A stretch of DNA of 64,000 bases. Source: Haematococcus lacustris (taxonomy: Eukaryota; Chlorophyta; Chlorophyceae; Chlamydomonadales; Haematococcaceae). Both the position numbers and the translations under genes were made by a program. Location: the NCBI GenBank assembly GCA_030144725.1, contig JASKMD010000009.1:3487015-3551014 (forward strand), read 5' to 3'. Positions 10,646 to 22,434 of this stretch are shown in pieces; the stretch's first letter is position 1, and every line of letters begins with the position of its first letter. Under the pieces are notes generated by a model. The model did not search any database and had not been told where the DNA came from. It saw only the letters and a program-made list of their open reading frames with translations.

Positions 10646-11047
10646 ACCAGCAGTCCCGCTCTGTCCTGCTTCCAGCAGCAGCAGCTGAGACGTCACACAT
10701 CAGTCTACGTTGGTTCCGTCCCCCGCCTGCTGCTGACCCCATGACACCTCACTGTCTCCTGCCTGCCCAAAAGCCTGCCCGCTCACCCCAATGCCCATTT
10801 CACCACACTGCCCATTACCCACACACACTTACCAGGCAAACAAAACCCATTCAACAAGGAACAACATGTTTGACTGTGGGTCTCACTCAGCTACTCCAAA
10901 CAAGTTGAAGCATCCTCGGTCGCACCCTTAATGACTGCAAACCCCACATCGATGGGCAACCCCCATGACCACTTGCCCCATGACCACTTGAAAGGCTAAC
11001 AGCCTGTGCAAACTACTAGGGCCTATGCATTGTTACGGGCCCGGCCG
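10646..11047. other. Spacer between elements A and C, no gene seen
   Basis: No ORF with recognisable domains, no RNA gene and no strong repeat. Confidence 0.4.
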
Positions 11048-11770
11048 TCAATACCACGCGCGGTAGTCTGCAGCCCGGTGTAGCCGCTGCTTGACCTTGG
11101 GCAGCCGGTCATTGACCAGCTTGTAGGCCTGCTGGTACTCCTTGCCAACGGGGGGCAGAGCCTTCAGGTCCTTCCAGCTGCACAGCTCCAGGGGGCACTG
11201 CTTGCTCTCCCCAATGCGCTGGAAGTTGAGGCAGGGGTTGGTGTCCCGGTCCAGCCACCTCCCCCATGGGGGGGCCTGGGGTCGTTGCACTGGGCCAGGT
11301 GGGGGCTGGGCAGGGGGCTGGTCCTGGGCAGGGGGAGGGGGCTGGGCCTGAGCTGGGGCAGGGGGAGGGTCCTGGGTAGGGGCAGGGTGGTGCGGAGCTG
11401 GGGGAGGGGGAGGGGGGTTGGGCGGCACCTCATGGCACCACTTCAGGCCCCGCACACACTTAGCATGCCGCTGGCTCCTGACTATGCGCACAAGCCGCTG
11501 CTTGACCTGGCCTACTAAGGGTACCCAGTCTGCAGGCCTAGGCCGGTCAGGCGGCAAGTGCAGCTCACATGGCTGGCGGGCGTGCACAGACGAGCTGACA
11601 CGGCTGGTGCGGATCTCATCCACGATCACCAGCCTGTGAAGCCTGGTATCCATGCTGGGCCTGCTAGGCTGCTCCACCACCTTGCAAAACCCCTCCCGCA
11701 CCGCATTGGCCTTCCACCCACCCTGGCTGCGGGACTAGGCCGGTCAGGCGGCAGGTGCAGCTCACATGAC
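11048..11770 (-). pseudogene. Diverged Fanzor-like C-terminal remnant (copy C)
   Basis: The frame from about 11733 to the stop at 11048 gives GGWKANAVREGFCKVVEQP, LVIVDEIRTSRVSSSVHA, GLKWCHEV, a long proline-rich linker, then WLDRDTNPCLNFQRIGESK and LPPVGKEYQQAYK. This is the same segment order as elements A and B, but clearly more diverged (RuvC-III reads DRDTNPCLN instead of DRDCNAALN). A 35-bp piece around CCGGTCAGGCGGCA (about 11536-11572) is duplicated at 11731-11768, just beyond the coding remnant. It does not share the terminal blocks of A and B. It is a relic of an older or different subfamily. Confidence 0.55.
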
Positions 11771-12857
11771 ACGCACACACCAGGCAGGACCCCAACCCTG
11801 ACCCAATCCATACCCCCTTACCTGCTAGCCCTTCTCGGCCCTTGCCGGCCTCTACCAGCCATCTGGTCAGGTGGGTGCCGCACCTTGTTGCTTGCACCAG
11901 CAGCAGCGGGTTACAAAGGCAGAACGCAGATGAGTCACCAAGACACCATCTCTGCGACTCATAGCTCAAGGGGTCACACTCCCCTCGACCCTGAAGTGTA
12001 GGGTGTACTGGCAGGAGGTGCCCAGGGTGTGGGGCAAGCAACAATCTTCCTCACCCCCATTGCGGCCAACATGTGCCTAACAGCGCTAAGGGTTGTGATT
12101 TGTCGCTAAGTTGTGAAGCTGTGGGTGCCCAAAGCCTGACAATGGTGGTATGACAGACATACCCCACAATGATGTACTGTCCTGTCCTATCTGCAATGTA
12201 GGCATACTGCTCATGCCATGCACAGTATCGCTGTTTTGCTGGGCTGTGTGGCCCCAGGCTGCTACAGCCTCAGAGCTACTCCCTGCAGCAAGCCATTAGC
12301 ATGTTGCCTGACCGCTAGACCAGACTGCCAACTGTCATGGTGATTGCTGCATCACCAAATCTACGCAACTCCATTACACTGCGCCTGAGGCTCTAAGCCT
12401 GACGAGTCTTGTCCCTGCAATGGACTTTCGTGTAATCTGCCGCATCTTGACATGATATGATATGGTAGCAGTCGCTTAGATATGGTAGCAGTCGCCGATT
12501 GGTACACAGCAGATGTTCTGACAGGTATAATTCCGTAAGTGCCAGAGCGATGAAATGCCTACCTCACGTACGGAGAGGCTTCGCGCTGTACAACGCAGTA
12601 ACCCAATTCAAACCTGAGTGTGTGATGCTTGCACAGGCTGTTGTGCTCACATGTATGCCGCGTCGTGCTGTTTAGCAGGCAGCCTCTGCCACGTAACCTA
12701 ATACGCATTCATTCATGCGCAACCGTACCAATGTCAGCGAAGAAGCTGCGTTGAGCCACCCTGGTCCCCAGCGTTATGGATGTCAGCACGCCACTACATC
12801 AGCTACAACGCAGTGCAGTGACACAAGAAGGCCTGGGTGATAGCAAGCTCAGCCACC
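11771..12857. other. Intergenic / promoter side of the NEK kinase gene
   Basis: No recognisable gene. Around 12465-12495 the 17-mer GATATGGTAGCAGTCGC occurs twice in tandem. The last part should hold the kinase promoter and 5' UTR; the ATG context at 12858 is GCCACCATGG. Confidence 0.4.
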
Positions 12858-15800
12858 ATGGAGGCATACACAGTGGTCAAGCGTCTGGGCGTAGGAACCT
12901 ACGGCTCAGCCTACCTCATCACCACAAAGCATGATCCTGGACAGCAGCTGGTGCTGAAGAAGGTGCAGCAAGCACAGCTGGTTCAGCAAGACAGGGGTGC
13001 AGTAAGGCAGGGTGCAGCTCCCCTGACAAGCACAATGTGGCACTTGTTGACCAGCTGTGCTCATGCTCACAGGTCAATCTAGCTGCTCTTGCAGTTGGCG
13101 ACCAAACTGGTAGGATGCTGGCTGCAGGTGAAGATTGATGAAGACAATGAGAAGGAGACGCAGCAGGCCATGTTAGAGGTGGCGGTGCTCGCCCAGCTTA
13201 ACCACCCCTTGGTGCTCAGGTATGCTGCCCCTGCCCTATGCCCCTGACCCTGCCCTGTGCCCCTGCCCCTGCCGTATGCCCCTGCCGTATGCCCCTGACC
13301 TTGACCCTGACCTTGACCTTGACCCTGACTCTGACCCTTGGCCTAGCCCCTGCCTCGGCCCCTGCCTCAGCCTTCTAGCCCTGCCCTGCCACATCCTGCC
13401 CTGCCTAGCCTGTGCTCATGTAATGTTCACCCTGACCCTGAGTGGCACAGCCTGCCAACCTTGTTCCCAGCACTTGTTCCCAGCACCAGCACTTTGGCCC
13501 TCAACCTTGAGCCTTCATTGCACTCGAACACACTAATTGTGAACCACTACAAAACAGTGTTTTATCTGTGTGGAGTTCCCATCACATGGCATGCTCATGG
13601 CCTATACATGGCATACACCTGGTCACGGTCGCCTACCACCTGCAGCATTGCCTGACCCCTGTGACAGGGCTACACCGTAGAGTTGGCATGACAAAACATG
13701 CACTGATTGTAAGCTGATGACAGCTTCAAGTGGGGGGAAGGGGGCACACACTACTGTGCCACAGCAGGCTGCTGCTGCTGGGCCTTGGGTGGCTTGTCTC
13801 GCAGCCGCTTGTACCCCAGGCCAGGGTACTCCTTGCCCTTGGCTGGCAGCTTCCCCTGCTCTGGCCACCAGCACAGCTCCAGTGGGCGCCACTTGCTCTC
13901 CCCAATACGCTGCATGTTCAGCGCTGCGTTGCAGTCCCTGTCTACCCACCTGCCTGGCTGCGGTGCTGGCTTGGCTTTGGCAGCCTTGCCCTGGGCCTTG
14001 CCTTTGCCCTGGGTGGGCTGGCTGGGCTCAGCTGCTTCTGGCTCAGCCTTGGTGCGCTTGCTGCGCTTGGCTGGCAGGGGAGTGCTGGGCCCAGGCTCTG
14101 AGGCTGCTGCCTGTGTGGCTGCCTGGCTGCTGCGTGGGGCCTGTGGGGGCTTGCAGGGGGCCACTACTGGGCACCACATCATGCCCCGCACTGGCTGGTC
14201 ACGCTGCTGGCTCCAGGCTGGGCGCAGCAGGCGTGGTTCCACCTGCCCTGCTGGGGGCTTCAGCCTGCAGGCCTGGTGGCCCTGCGCTTGTTCAGCTGCC
14301 TCTCACAGGGCTGCTGGCCATTCACTGCTGAGCTGACCCGGGTGGTGCGGTGCGGGGACACAAACAGTGCGGGGGCATACAAGGCGGTATGCGCCCCCGT
14401 GCGCACCTGTCGGCGCTGGGTTTTCCATTCAGCCCTTCGCTCCTCGCGTTGTTTGCCTGGAGGGGTGCTAGGACCTGCGCTGGCATGAACAGCAGCGATG
14501 TGAGCAGCGCGGAGCTCACTGGACTGCACAGTTGCAGCGGACCACACTGCGACTACGACGAACCTCGTTTTCGCGGGCTTTCAACCGGAAGCGGCTCTTG
14601 CTCCGCGGCACTGGGCCGCTTCCTCGGAGGCATTGCGCCACTAGGCTCATATCAGCTAACACCTGCTGGTACCTACTTATACCCAGGAGGCGATGTCACT
14701 CGCTCTCGCACTTCCAAAGGCCACTCCGACCAAAGGGCGATGGCACTCCCAAAGGGCACTCCGACCAAAGGGCGGTGCCAACCATGGAGCATGAATGTCA
14801 GAGACCAGCAGAGGACACACCACAACTGGCAATAGCACATGAATATTCAAGCTGCTGCCCTCGTACCCCATATGCAAGTTCTGTCAGTAACATCCAATGC
14901 TGGTTGTGTTCCCAGCACCAGCACCTTGGCCCTGGTCAGCCTGCGTGTCGGCAGAGGGTCACCAGGGCTGATGTGGGCTGTGCTGTGCTGCTGCAGGCTG
15001 GTCGACCACTTCATGTACAAGGGGCACCTGTGCATCATCACAGAGTACGCAGAGTCAGGCGACCTGTACAGGCAAGCAGGGCAGGGCAGGGCAGGGGGCT
15101 GGCAGGGTCAGGGGACACACGGCACTGGTACATCGAGGTGCGTTCCTCACCTGTACTGCTGTACTGCTGTACTGCTACAGAAAGGGGCAGTGGCAGGGTT
15201 GGTCAGTGCCCCAGCAGCCAGGCTGAGCAACGGGGTAGGGGCAGAGGTGGGCAGTAGCTGGCAGAGGTGGGCGGTAGCTGTGTCAGGCCTGGGCAGCAGC
15301 ACTGGTCAGGGGGACAGCATGGCAGGCACTGGGTTGCTGGGCACATTGGAACGATGGAAAGGGCGAGCAGCAGGTCACGACACGGCACTTTAGCCCGCTG
15401 CAGGCAACTACATGGGCAGCAGCAGGTCATGAGCCTGGCAGGTGCATCAGGCTATGCCAGCATCATGGGCCATGGGGCTGCCAGGCAGCCACATTGCTGC
15501 CGCAGACCAGCTGCCGTAACTGTAGTATCAGCAGCAGTGGCCAGTGGGGTGGCTCAACTCTCCGCAGCCAGTGCCTGTTTCCCTCCCTTACGTTTGACAC
15601 CATGTGCATCACCAGCATTACATGGCTTTTGCTATGGAATGCCATATACTTTGCAAATTACGCAAGCGCGTATCGCACTATGAAAAGCATTGGACCTGCA
15701 TTTTTCTGCAGATGTCGCCAAAGTAAGGTCAAGCTCAAAGCTTGAGGGTAGGAGCCTTGGCTTGATGACGTATGTGGAGGGGAAGCCAGCATGATCAGTC

Positions 15801-16452
15801 TCTTCCTCTGCCTTCCGTGACCTCACCCGCGTGCCCTGCTCTGCCTGCCTGTCTGCCCTGCCCTGCCTGCAGCCTGCTGAGGGCCCGCAAGGCACCTCTA
15901 CTGGAGCCACAGATCCTGGAGTGGTTTGTGCAGGTAAGAGCGCTCTACCCCCACCCCACCCTCACCCCACCCTCACCCTCACCCCACCCTCACCCCACCC
16001 TCACCCCACCCTCACCCCACCCTCACCCCACCCTCACCCTCACCCCACCCCACCCCACCCCACCCCACCCCACCCCACCCCACCCCACCCCACCCCACCC
16101 CACCCCACCCCACCCCACCCCACCCCACCCCACCCTCACCCAACCCCACCCCACCCTCACCCCACCCTCACCCCACCCTTACCCCACCCCACCCCACCCC
16201 ACCCCATCGATCTGAAGCGCCCCCTGCCATGCCACGCCACCTCACCTTGGCATGGCCCTTCTTCCCAATGCACTTCACGCTTTGCGCAATGCCTCACTGC
16301 AGCTGCAGCCCCCTGCCCGTCTGTGTCACGGAGGGTGGGCGCACAGCAGCCCTGACCTTGCGCTTGCCATTGGGGGACAGAGTGGGGGGTAGGCCAGATG
16401 GGCTAGCCGGCTGCTCGGCTGCCTGGCGACTGTGGGCGCTGACAGGATGTCA

Positions 16453-16488
<36 letters not shown>

Positions 16489-16492
16489 CTTG

Positions 16493-16543
<51 letters not shown>

Positions 16544-18107
16544 AATAACAGCGCCTGCCTAATAACAGCGCCTGCCTAATAACAGCGCCTGCCTAATAAC
16601 AGCGCCTGCCTAATAACAGCGCCTGCCTAATAACAGCGCCTGCCTAATAACAGCGCCTGCCTATCTTCACAGGTGGTGCTGGCGGTGCAGTACGTCCACT
16701 CCCACAGCATCCTGCATCGTGACCTGAAAACTCAAAACCTATTTGTCGCAAGGTAACCGCACACAGCTGCTGCTGGACCCCGACCCCTGCCTGCCTGCCT
16801 GCCTGCTTCACCCCCTCTTGCTGCCTGCTGCCCGTGCCAGCGGCTTGTCAATGATGGTGGGGGTGGTGGCTGGTCAATGAAGGTGGTGATGGTGGTGGTG
16901 ATGGTGGTGGTGATGGTGTTGTTGCCAGTGGCTGGTCATTGATGGTGGTGGTGGTGGTGGTGGTGCAGGGACGGCATGTTGGTGCTGGGTGACTTTGGCG
17001 TCAGCCGACCGCTGAGCAGCGCAATGGACCTGGCCAGCACCATCATCGGCACCCCTTACTACATGTGAGCCAGCAGCCACCACTGGGCCCAGTCTCACTG
17101 GACCCAGCTCAGCTCAGCTCAGCTCAGCTCAGCTCAGCTCAGCTCAGCTCAGCTCACTGGGCCCAGCCAGCCCTCACTCGGCCCTTGGAGGCCCCAGGCA
17201 GGTGCAGTCAGCCCTCAGGCAGGCAGCCACAGGAGCCAGGCCACTGGCAGGCCACTGCGGGGCGACCCCAGCAGTGCCCTCGCACCCTCAGGTGCAAGCA
17301 GCAGCCCTCAGGCAACTGGGGACTGGCAGGCCAGCCTAGGGCGCTTGCTCATGGCGGGGGTATGCTAGCCTCTGGACTGGACTGAAGTGAAGTCACGTCC
17401 TGGCGGCGCCTGGGACGTCAAGGTGTCATGCAGCCCTCAGGCAACTGGAGGCTGGCAGGCCTAGGACAAGTGACGCCTTCACGTCTCCTGTTGTTGGTGC
17501 TGCTGCTGCTAGCCAGCCCCTGGACTCAAAGCTCATTCCTGTCACACTGGAGTGAGGTTTCCTAACATAACCAAACACGTCTTCTCATGTCCACTCTACA
17601 CTGGCATTATGGTCTGTTACTTGTGGTACCATGCAGCCAGTCATGGCTCAGCGCTTGCCAAGGCTCAAGAGCCTGCTTAGCTCGTAGAGCGGCCTGCAGA
17701 CCCCACGGCTGGCTGCGCCTCCCACTGCTGCTGCGTCTGCTGCTGCTGCTGCTGCTGCTGCTGCCACCTGCTACCACCACTGCTACCACCTACTGTCTCT
17801 GCCGTGCCTGTACCACCTGTAACCACCTGTAACCACCTGTAACCACCTGTAACCACCTGCAGCCGCTCGTGTTGCTGCTTGCCCTGCTGGCCCCGCTGCT
17901 GGCTGCAGGTCACCCGAGGTAATGTCCAACCTGCCCTATGACTACAAGAGTGACCTGTGGTCCCTGGGCTGCTGCCTGTACGAGATGATGAGCCTGCGCC
18001 ACGCCTTTGATGCGCGGGACATGAGCAGCCTGGTGGTCAAGATCATGCGGGGGGAGCACCTGCCCATACCACCTCAGGTGAGGCAGGCAGGCAGGCAGGC
18101 AGGCAAG

Positions 18108-18160
<53 letters not shown>

Positions 18161-21100
18161 CCACAGGGCCATGATGCAGCCCACATACACACACACACGC
18201 CTTCACCCCCCCCATCCTGAAGCCCACTGCTGCTGCTGCTCTTTTGTTGCTGCTTTGCTTCGCTGCCTGGTTGTTACAGCCCACGCTGCCAAGCCTCTTT
18301 TGTTGTTGCACACAAGCCCAGCTGCTGCTGCCCAACCCTGCTGCCCAACCCTGCTGCTGCTGCTGCTGCTGCTGACCCTGCAGTACAGCCCTGAGCTGCG
18401 CGAGCTGACCAAGAATTTGCTGGCCAGGCAGCCCAAGCAGCGCCCGTCACCAGAAGCCATCCTGAAGCTGCCCTGGCTCAAGGTCAGGCGCAGGCCCTAC
18501 CTCCCCCTACCCCCCCACTGGCCCTTCCTCCCCCTACCCCCTGCTGTCAAGCCCCAGCTGCTGCCTGCCGTCACACTCTGCCCACACACACGGCTGACCC
18601 TGCGCCCTGCCTGCTGCTGCTGCTGCTGCTGTGGGTGCCTGACCCTGCGCTGTGCCTGCTGCTGCTGCTGCTGCCTGGGGGGCTGCAGGACGCAGTGAGC
18701 CGCACCAGGGAGAGGGTGGCACGGCTGCAGGCTAGCCGCCCCCCTGCCGCCCCCCCCTGCCCCCGCCGCCACCCCCTCCCCATCCATTCGCTCAGCAGCG
18801 GCCCGTCCCTGACCCCCGCCGGCCCCCTGACCCGACTCAGCGCCGCCGCCCCTGCTGCTGGCAGTGTTGTTGGGGGCGCCCCCCCTCCCCCCTCACGCCG
18901 CTCCCTCAACGGGTCTGACTATGGCCCTGGCCCTGGCTCCAGGGCTGGGGGGGGTGGGGGGGGGCCGGGCAGCAGCAGTGGGGGGGTGCAGGGCAGCGAG
19001 CTGGATGATGAGCTGGAGGCGGCTAAGGAGCGGCTGAGGGTGATCCAGGCGGAGCGGGCCGCCCTGGCCGCAGCTCGGGCAGCAGGCCTGGGGGGCGGGG
19101 GGCCCCTCAGTGGGGGGGGCTGGCAGGGTGGGGGGGAGGCTGGACTGGGGGGGTCAGGGGTGGCGCTTTGGTCCGGGGGGGAGAGGGCAGCAGCAGGCCT
19201 GGGGGTCCCCTCCCCCCCAGGGGCAGAGTGGGGCTCAGGGGGCGGGGGGGCTGCTGGGCCCCCCGGGCGACCCCCACTGCCGCCAGCCGCGCCCCCGCCC
19301 CAGCCGGACCCGCCCCCCCAGGAGCTTGATCCTAAGGTGGGGCCAGGGCTGGAGGGGGCAGGCGCTGGGCTGGCCAGGGCAGGTGAGGGCTGTGGCAGGG
19401 CCTGGGGTTTGGGGGGATGGCCTGGGCTGTGCTGGAGAGGGTGTCCATCTGGCCCCTGTCTGCCCCCACAGCCTGCCTGGCAGCTGCCTGGGCTGACTAG
19501 GCCCCTAGGCGCTGCTTGGTGTGCCCGCTGTCAGCCAGGCACTCGCCAGCTGCGCACCAGGGCCACTGGCAGGTCAGGGCAACGCCTGAGATAGGTCCGA
19601 CCAGGGTGGCTGACCTGCACCCTGACAGACCTGCACCCTGACGGACAGCCGCGACAGGCCGCCACTGCTGAGGCAGGGTGAGCAACCGTCCAGCCAACTG
19701 ACTGAGTGACTGACCGACCCACAGACAGACTGACGGACGAGTAGCCTCCGCTGCATCGGCCCCCGCCCCCGCCTGCCACCCCCTGCCCTGCCAATGCTGT
19801 CCTGCGTCAATGCTGTCCTGCCCTGCCAATGCTACCCCGGCAGCTGCCAGCACTGCCACTGCACTGCACTACCACCTGCACTGCCGCCTGCACTGCCACC
19901 GCCACTGCCAATGCTTAGTCTGCTGTCCTGCGTGGGCGGACTCAGGGCAGGCTCGTGCAAGCATGTCCAGCCATGGCAGCTCCTCACTGGCCTGCTTGCC
20001 ATCTGTCCCGCCAGCCCCCCTGCACCGGGGTCCAGCAGTCCAGGTGCGGCTGGGCATGGCTGGGTGAGTGCGGCGCTGTGGGGGAGGTGCTGCTGCTGCT
20101 GCTGCTGCTGCTGCCCCGCCCTGCTGCTGCCTGGCCTCAGAGCCGCAAGGAGGCGCGGCGGCAGGAGGAGCTGCGGCAGCGCGAGGCGGAGCTGCTGGAG
20201 GCCCGCAAGGCCTACTTCGCTGAGCGCAAGGCGGGTGCTGGAAGGCCCGGGGGGTTGAAGGCAGGGGCGCTGGGGCAGGGCAGGCTGGGGCAGGGGGTGG
20301 GGGAGGCAGGCTGGGGCAGGGGGCGGGGGAGGCAGGTTGGGGCAAGGGGGAAGGTAAGGCTGGGATTGGCCAGTGGTCAGGTGTGTGTGGTGGGGGCGGG
20401 AGCAAGGGGTTCAGGGGGGGAGGCAGGCGGGGGCCAGGGCCAGGGCTATTGTTGGTGCTGGGGGAGGGTGGCGGGACTCCCCCTGGAGCCTAGCGGGCCT
20501 GGTGTTGCCTGCAGTGGGGGTCCTGCCTGCGGTGCCGCCGCCTGTCCAGCCCTGTGCTGCGCCGCCTGCTGCGCTGCCCAGGTGGCTGAGGCCAAGAGGT
20601 GGCAGCAGCGCCATGGGGCCAGCGGCAGCACCGCCGTGGCCATGGCTGCCGCTGCCGCTGCTGCCTGCACACCTCATGGGGGTGAGGGCTGGGGGCAGGG
20701 CGAGGGGAGGGGGAGGCTGGGGGCAGGGGGAGGGGGGCGACAGGCTGCAGTCAGTGCGAAGCTGGAGGGGGAGGTCAAGGGGGGAGGTGAGTGAGGGGTG
20801 TGAGGCAGGGCTGTGAGGCAGGCAGCTGACTAGAGTGGGGGGGGAGGCAAGGGGGGGAGGCAAGGGGGGGGAGGGGGCCTGCTCCTGTTGTGAGGGGGGG
20901 TGGGGTGGGGCTCTGTTGCTCTGGCTGTAGGAGGAGGCAAGGGGGGGGCTGGAGGGGGAGGCAAGGGGGGGGGAAGGGGTCCGCTGCTGCTGCTGTGCGG
21001 GGCGGTCTGCTGCCTGACGCTTGCCAGACACTGGCCTTGCTCTGCCCTGCTGCTGAGGGGGTGCATGCTAGCCTGCCTGCCCTGCATGGCCTGCCCTGTC

Positions 21101-21495
21101 CTGGCCTGCCTGCCTGTCCCGCTTCCAGGGTGCGTCCCTGCGCCCAGTGCTGAGCTGCAGCTGCAGGGCCTCGCGCTGGCAGTGGCAGAGGGGGAGGTGA
21201 GCCGCCCTATCACACACCACCTGCCTGCACCTCACCTCACACACCCACTCCTCATGGCACCTGTGCCCAACGCCTGTACGGGCAGGGACTCCCCGCTGCT
21301 GCTGCCGCTGCTGCTGCCGCTGGCTGTGGTGGCGGGCAGCGCTGTGGGGCCGTGAGCATGACGCAGGCAGGCTGAGGGCGGCTGAGGGATGGGGACTGCA
21401 CCAACTGCCATGCACTGCAGTGCTGCCTGACAGAGGCCGCCTCCAGAGGCTTGCTGCTTAGTATGGTACCCGCACCCTGCCCCACAGGCCCTGCC

Positions 21496-21529
<34 letters not shown>

Positions 21530-22434
21530 AGTATGGCCGGCCCCCTCCCCCCGCCCACGCCCCATTCCACGCCCACCAAGGCAGCCACAGCGAAGTGCTA
21601 GGCAGTGCTGCAGCCGAGTTTGAAGAGGAGCTGCGGCAGCGCCCTGACCAGGTGGGTGGCCGCTGCGACTGCTGCTGTCCTAACCAAACGCAGCCGCCTT
21701 CCTCCCCCCTCCTGCTGCGGTGGTCGCTCAGGCTGCGGCCCTGCTGCCGCCCGCGCTGCTGCTGCTGCTGCTGCTGCCTGGCCAGCCTGCTCCTGCCTCC
21801 CCCCCGCTGTTGGCTGCAGGCGCAGCAGAGGGCGCCCAGCAGCAGCCGTCTGGCCAGCAGCCTGCGGGGTGTGGGGGTGGAGGGCGGGGCAGTGGGGCGG
21901 GCAGCGGCGCTGCGTGAGGTGTGCCACAACGCCCTGGGCCCGCAGCTGTTCGACCTGCTGTACGGCGTCATGCGCAGCCGCCTCAGCCAGGTGGGGAGGG
22001 GGGAAGCGGGGGAGGGGAAGGGGGGGAGGGGAGGGGGAGGAGGGAGGGGGGAAGGCAGGGAGGGGGGAAGGCAGAGGGGAAAGGATGGTAGGCGAAGGGG
22101 AGGGGAGGGGTCCAGAGCCAAGAGCTCCGCAGGTAAGTCTGCCACTGCCTTGCAGCCTAAAGTGTGCCCAGTGGGTGGCTGGTGCTGGGCCTGGCAATTC
22201 CAGGGAGCGACAGGGGATGCTGGCTGGGTTTAGGCAATGAGGGAGGCAAGGGGCCTGCTGCTGTCGACCTGCTGCTGCTGCTGCTGACCTGCTGCTGCTG
22301 CTGACCTGCTGCCGCGTCAGCAGATGGGTGACGAGGCGGTGTTCCGCCAGGAGTTGCTGGCCAGGCTGGGTCCTCAGCGCATGCACTACCTGCAGCTCAT
22401 TGACCAGCTGCTGTACTACGAGGACCAGCAGTGA
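12858..22434 (+). CDS. NIMA-related (NEK) serine/threonine kinase
   Basis: Kinase-domain exons: 12858-12962, 13128-13219, 14997-15071, 15873-15933, 16673-16752, 16969-17064, 17909-18077, 18384-18482, then 18689-19336. These nine sum to exactly 475 codons. Seen: Gly-rich loop LGVGTYGSAYL (10-20), Lys34, alphaC Glu52, HRDLKTQN (HRD 126-128), DFG (146-148), activation segment STIIGTPYYMSPE, and KSDLWSLGCCLYEM. HRDLKTQN with IGTPYYMSPE is typical of NEKs, which act in cell-cycle and ciliary control. C-terminal exons: 20141 to about 20236 (coiled-coil-like, SRKEARRQEELRQREAEL), 20582 to about 20690, about 21129-21196, 21532-21651, 21820-21990 and 22321-22434 (stop), the last encoding MHYLQLIDQLLYYEDQQ. 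The three exons between 20141 and 21196 are tentative. Intron 3 (15072-15872) uses a GC-AG donor, AG|GCAAGC. Intron 2 holds Fanzor-like element B in antisense. The first donor (AAG|GTGCAG) is weak. Confidence 0.88.
13480..14812 (-). mobile_element. Fanzor/TnpB-like element B, internally deleted, in kinase intron 2
   Basis: About 1.33 kb, antisense to the host kinase gene and wholly inside its second intron. It shares with element A the roughly 250-bp 3' non-coding block (13495-13740) and the 5' block (14634-14811). It keeps the start of the nuclease gene (ATG at 14633-14631) fused to the C-terminal zinc-ribbon/RuvC-III part. A 27-bp sequence containing CCCAGCACCAGCAC occurs at 13475-13501 and again at 14907-14933 with one mismatch, so the insertion is bracketed by direct repeats. 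Confidence 0.65.
13751..14633 (-). pseudogene. Fanzor-like nuclease remnant with N-terminus joined to C-terminus (element B)
   Basis: The minus-strand start reads MPPRKRPSAAEQEPLPVESP and then RKRGSS before a TAG stop. The next frame has HRTTRVSSAVNGQQPC, then GMMWCPVV, the KRSKRTKAE linker and WVDRDCNAALNMQRIGE, ending at 13751. The middle of the protein (recognition lobe, RuvC-I, RuvC-II) is deleted. The PPRKR and RKRG clusters look like nuclear-localisation signals, as expected for a eukaryotic TnpB homologue. Inactive copy. Confidence 0.55.
15941..16206. repeat. CACCC/CACCCT simple repeat in kinase intron 4
   Basis: Dozens of tandem CACCC pentamers with CACCCT hexamer variants. They start a few bases after the GTAAG donor of exon 4. 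Strong C/G strand asymmetry; no stops in any + strand frame, so long His-Pro-Thr ORFs here are artefacts. Confidence 0.9.
16452..16665. repeat. CCTG microsatellite followed by 17-bp minisatellite at an intron 3' end
   Basis: About 20 CCTG tetramers, then seven copies of CCTGCCTAATAACAGCG. The array ends about 8 nt before the acceptor of kinase exon 5 (CTTCACAG at 16672), so each unit repeats pyrimidine, TAATAAC and CAG elements that resemble a branch site plus acceptor. Confidence 0.9.
17106..17156. repeat. AGCTC pentanucleotide repeat
   Basis: About ten tandem copies of CAGCT within kinase intron 6, 40 nt after the donor. Confidence 0.9.
18080..18159. repeat. AGGC tetranucleotide repeat at the kinase exon 7 donor
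   Basis: About 19 copies of GGCA beginning inside the GTGAGG donor of exon 7. The complementary CCTG tetramer occurs upstream in intron 4 (16452-16540), so the pre-mRNA could pair the two across exons 5-7. Confidence 0.88.
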
